From NCBI GenBank assembly GCA_964450685.1, contig CAYVDN010000096.1:1-7453 (forward strand): a stretch of DNA of 7,453 nucleotides, in the 5' to 3' direction. The first letter of the stretch is position 1. Each line of letters opens with the position of its first letter. This DNA is from JBAOHV01 sp964450685. Lineage in GTDB: Bacteria; Actinomycetota; Acidimicrobiia; Acidimicrobiales; Microtrichaceae. The notes beneath the pieces are model-generated. The model did not search any database and was not told where the DNA came from. It saw only the letters and a list, made by a program, of their open reading frames with translations. Of the stretch, positions 6,840-7,453 are shown one piece after another. The translations under genes were made by a program, and so were the position numbers.

Positions 6840-6869
6840 TTGACAGCAACGTAGTTACGCGGCTGTAAT
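6840..6869 (+). promoter_or_regulatory. Predicted sigma-70-type promoter of the ribonucleotide reductase gene
   Basis: TTGACA at 6840-6845 is a perfect -35 consensus. TGTAAT at 6864-6869 differs from TATAAT by one base, and the spacer is 18 bp. The expected first transcribed base is near 6875-6878, giving a leader of about 177 nt before the GTG at 7054. The -35 also lies inside a short inverted repeat, CGTTG-acag-CAACG (6838-6851). The -10 is covered by a 16-bp palindrome, so RNA polymerase and a bound regulator would compete. Confidence 0.68.
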
Positions 6870-6876
6870 TACAGCC
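6861..6876. promoter_or_regulatory. Perfect 16-bp palindrome (candidate operator) over the -10 element
   Basis: GGCTGTAATTACAGCC reads the same on both strands with no mismatch. It covers the predicted -10 and probable start of transcription, the classic place for a repressor site. It does not match the NrdR box, the actinobacterial LexA box (GAAC-N4-GTTC) or any operator I can name. By symmetry, TGTAAT is also present on the minus strand, so a weak opposite promoter is possible. As RNA it could form a 6-bp stem with an AATT loop, but it is probably at or before the transcript start. Confidence 0.6.
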
Positions 6877-6910
6877 CTGCACCCCTACATATTGGGGTTG
6901 GGGAGTGCAG
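6877..6910 (+). other. Inverted repeat at the start of the reductase leader
   Basis: CTGCAC (6877-6882) pairs with GTGCAG (6905-6910), and CCC (6883-6885) pairs with GGG (6901-6903), with one bulged A at 6904. The loop is 15 nt. If transcription begins near 6877, this hairpin would cap the 5' end of the mRNA. It also encloses NrdR box 1, so the symmetry may partly reflect the DNA site. CCCC can pair instead with GGGG at 6894-6897. Confidence 0.45.
6882..6897. promoter_or_regulatory. Candidate NrdR box 1
   Basis: CCCCTACATATTGGGG is a near-palindrome with the CTACATATTG core typical of NrdR boxes. Against the general consensus ACACWATATMTWGTGT it agrees at 11 of 16 positions, including C4, W5, A6, A8, T9, T11, W12 and G13. 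NrdR is the zinc-ribbon/ATP-cone repressor of ribonucleotide reductase genes. The site lies just downstream of the predicted transcript start. Confidence 0.65.
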
Positions 6911-6913
6911 CCT

Positions 6914-6929
6914 CCACCAGATGTGGTGT
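6914..6929. promoter_or_regulatory. Candidate NrdR box 2
   Basis: CCACCAGATGTGGTGT agrees with the NrdR consensus at 11 of 16 positions, mainly in the outer arms. It contains the inverted repeat CACCA-gatg-TGGTG. Its core (AGATGTG) is less typical than that of box 1. Its centre is exactly 32 bp from the centre of box 1, leaving 16 bp between boxes, the three-turn spacing seen in characterised NrdR box pairs. The spacing is the main support. Confidence 0.55.
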
Positions 6930-7053
6930 CTGGGGTTTGGCTGCCTTCGCTGTTCCGGGGACGACGGGATGCGGGCACGGGAGCGCCTCGCTGGCAGCTG
7001 GGCGCACGGGAGCAACGGCCTCCGGGTCGAGGACAACGGGAACGGGAGCCACG
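6930..7053 (+). other. Rest of the reductase leader with repeated GGGAG motifs
   Basis: The reductase frame stays open from 6844, but this stretch lacks a convincing start and reads as Gly/Thr/Ala-rich low-complexity peptide, so I take it as untranslated leader. GCACGGGAGC occurs at 6975-6984 and 7004-7013, and AACGGGAGC at 7041-7049. Only the last GGGAG sits at a working distance from a start codon. I see no riboswitch signature. Confidence 0.5.
7044..7048 (+). promoter_or_regulatory. Ribosome binding site of the reductase gene
   Basis: GGGAG lies 5 nt before the GTG at 7054. The other possible start, ATG 7159, is preceded by GACCTCGGCACGCTG, with no purine-rich site. This decides for GTG 7054. 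Confidence 0.6.
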
Positions 7054-7453
7054 GTGGCGCTGTCGGAAGACGTACGTGAGATAGAGATCATCGACGACCT
7101 GGAGGATTCCGCCGTTGCGGTTGTCGACGGTGCAGCCGACGACGACCTCGGCACGCTGATGCGAGTTCGTAAGCGTGATGGCAGCCTCGAGGCGGTCGAC
7201 CTGAACAAGATCGTTCGAGCGGTGGCCCGATGCGCCGCCGGTCTCGAACACGTCGACGCCATGCGGGTCGCTACCCGCACGATCTCGGGCCTGGTCGACG
7301 GGGCCACCACGACCGAGCTCGACAACCTCTCGATCCGCACCGCCGCGGCGTTCATCGCCGAGGAGCCCAACTACTCACGCCTGGCGGCCCGCCTTCTGGC
7401 GACGGTGATCGACAAGGAGGTCCAGAACCAGGACATCTACTCCTTCTCCCAGT
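7054..7453 (+). CDS. nrdA: Ribonucleotide reductase large (alpha) subunit, N-terminal part
   Basis: The first 133 residues are present and the gene runs off the window. Residues 1-35 form an acidic leader. Residues 37 to about 125 are an ATP-cone: V38-R-K-R-D-G43 opening the nucleotide-binding part, then a helix with NKIVRAV, MRVATRTISGL (70-80), GATTTELDNLSIRTAA and EEPNYSRLAARLL. The ATP-cone senses ATP/dATP and switches reductase activity. The long form with YSRLAARLL and NQDIYSFSQ leading into the catalytic barrel is that of reductase large subunits, not of the NrdR repressor, which has a zinc ribbon before its cone. The catalytic cysteines lie beyond the window, so class I (nrdA) over class II (nrdJ) is a judgement. 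The start is GTG 7054 with GGGAG 5 nt upstream; ATG 7159 would begin right at the cone. The paired NrdR-like boxes upstream support the assignment. Confidence 0.88.
   Translation, partial: MALSEDVREIEIIDDLEDSAVAVVDGAADDDLGTLMRVRKRDGSLEAVDLNKIVRAVARCAAGLEHVDAMRVATRTISGLVDGATTTELDNLSIRTAAAFIAEEPNYSRLAARLLATVIDKEVQNQDIYSFSQ

Noticed and set aside
6877..7053. Cobalamin riboswitch in the reductase leader
   Set aside because: Reductase genes can carry one, and GCCAC occurs at 7048-7052. However, the full B12 box and the conserved core segments of the class are absent, and the leader is short for it.
6885..7370. 161-codon minus-strand frame over the reductase gene and its leader
   Set aside because: It lies opposite the clear ATP-cone coding region and is Ser/Arg/Ala-rich, typical of a shadow frame.
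7054..7453. The plus-strand gene at the window end as the repressor NrdR
   Set aside because: NrdR also has an ATP-cone, but it is preceded by a four-cysteine zinc ribbon that is missing here. The sequence after the cone follows reductase large subunits.

Overview
The window is high-GC DNA with dense reading frames, frequent GTG starts, 4-bp stop/start overlaps and Asp/Thr-rich protein tails. This fits an actinobacterium. A lineage near the Acidimicrobiia is my guess from protein style, not something the sequence proves.

Layout. Positions 1-765 (+) hold the 3' end of a gene for a proline-rich protein. It opens with an 18-bp tandem repeat coding for Ala/Val-Pro-Pro and ends in a compact beta-rich domain resembling bacterial PH-like (YokE type) domains. 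It converges, 23 bp apart, on a four-gene minus-strand cluster running from 6614 down to 789. In transcription order this is a NUDT19-like Nudix hydrolase, a membrane-anchored metallophosphoesterase, a 71-residue zinc-ribbon protein and a type 2 (eukaryote-like) isoleucyl-tRNA synthetase. The first three genes are joined by GTGA and ATGA overlaps, so they are almost certainly one operon. ileS follows 65 bp after the zinc-ribbon gene and is probably read from the same transcript. Apart from ileS, the roles in this cluster are known only at the level of enzyme class.

Positions 6615-7053 are a 439-bp divergent intergenic region rich in dyads. Next comes the start of a plus-strand gene (7054 to the window end) that encodes the N-terminal ATP-cone of a ribonucleotide reductase large subunit. 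Upstream of it I read a good sigma-70-type promoter (TTGACA, 18 bp, TGTAAT), a perfect 16-bp palindrome lying on the -10 element, and two 16-bp sites that fit the NrdR box. The two sites are exactly 32 bp apart centre to centre, the geometry expected for NrdR repression of a reductase gene. This regulatory region is the most interesting part of the window. I found no wholly new system: there is no CRISPR array, insertion sequence, tRNA, rRNA or recognisable riboswitch.
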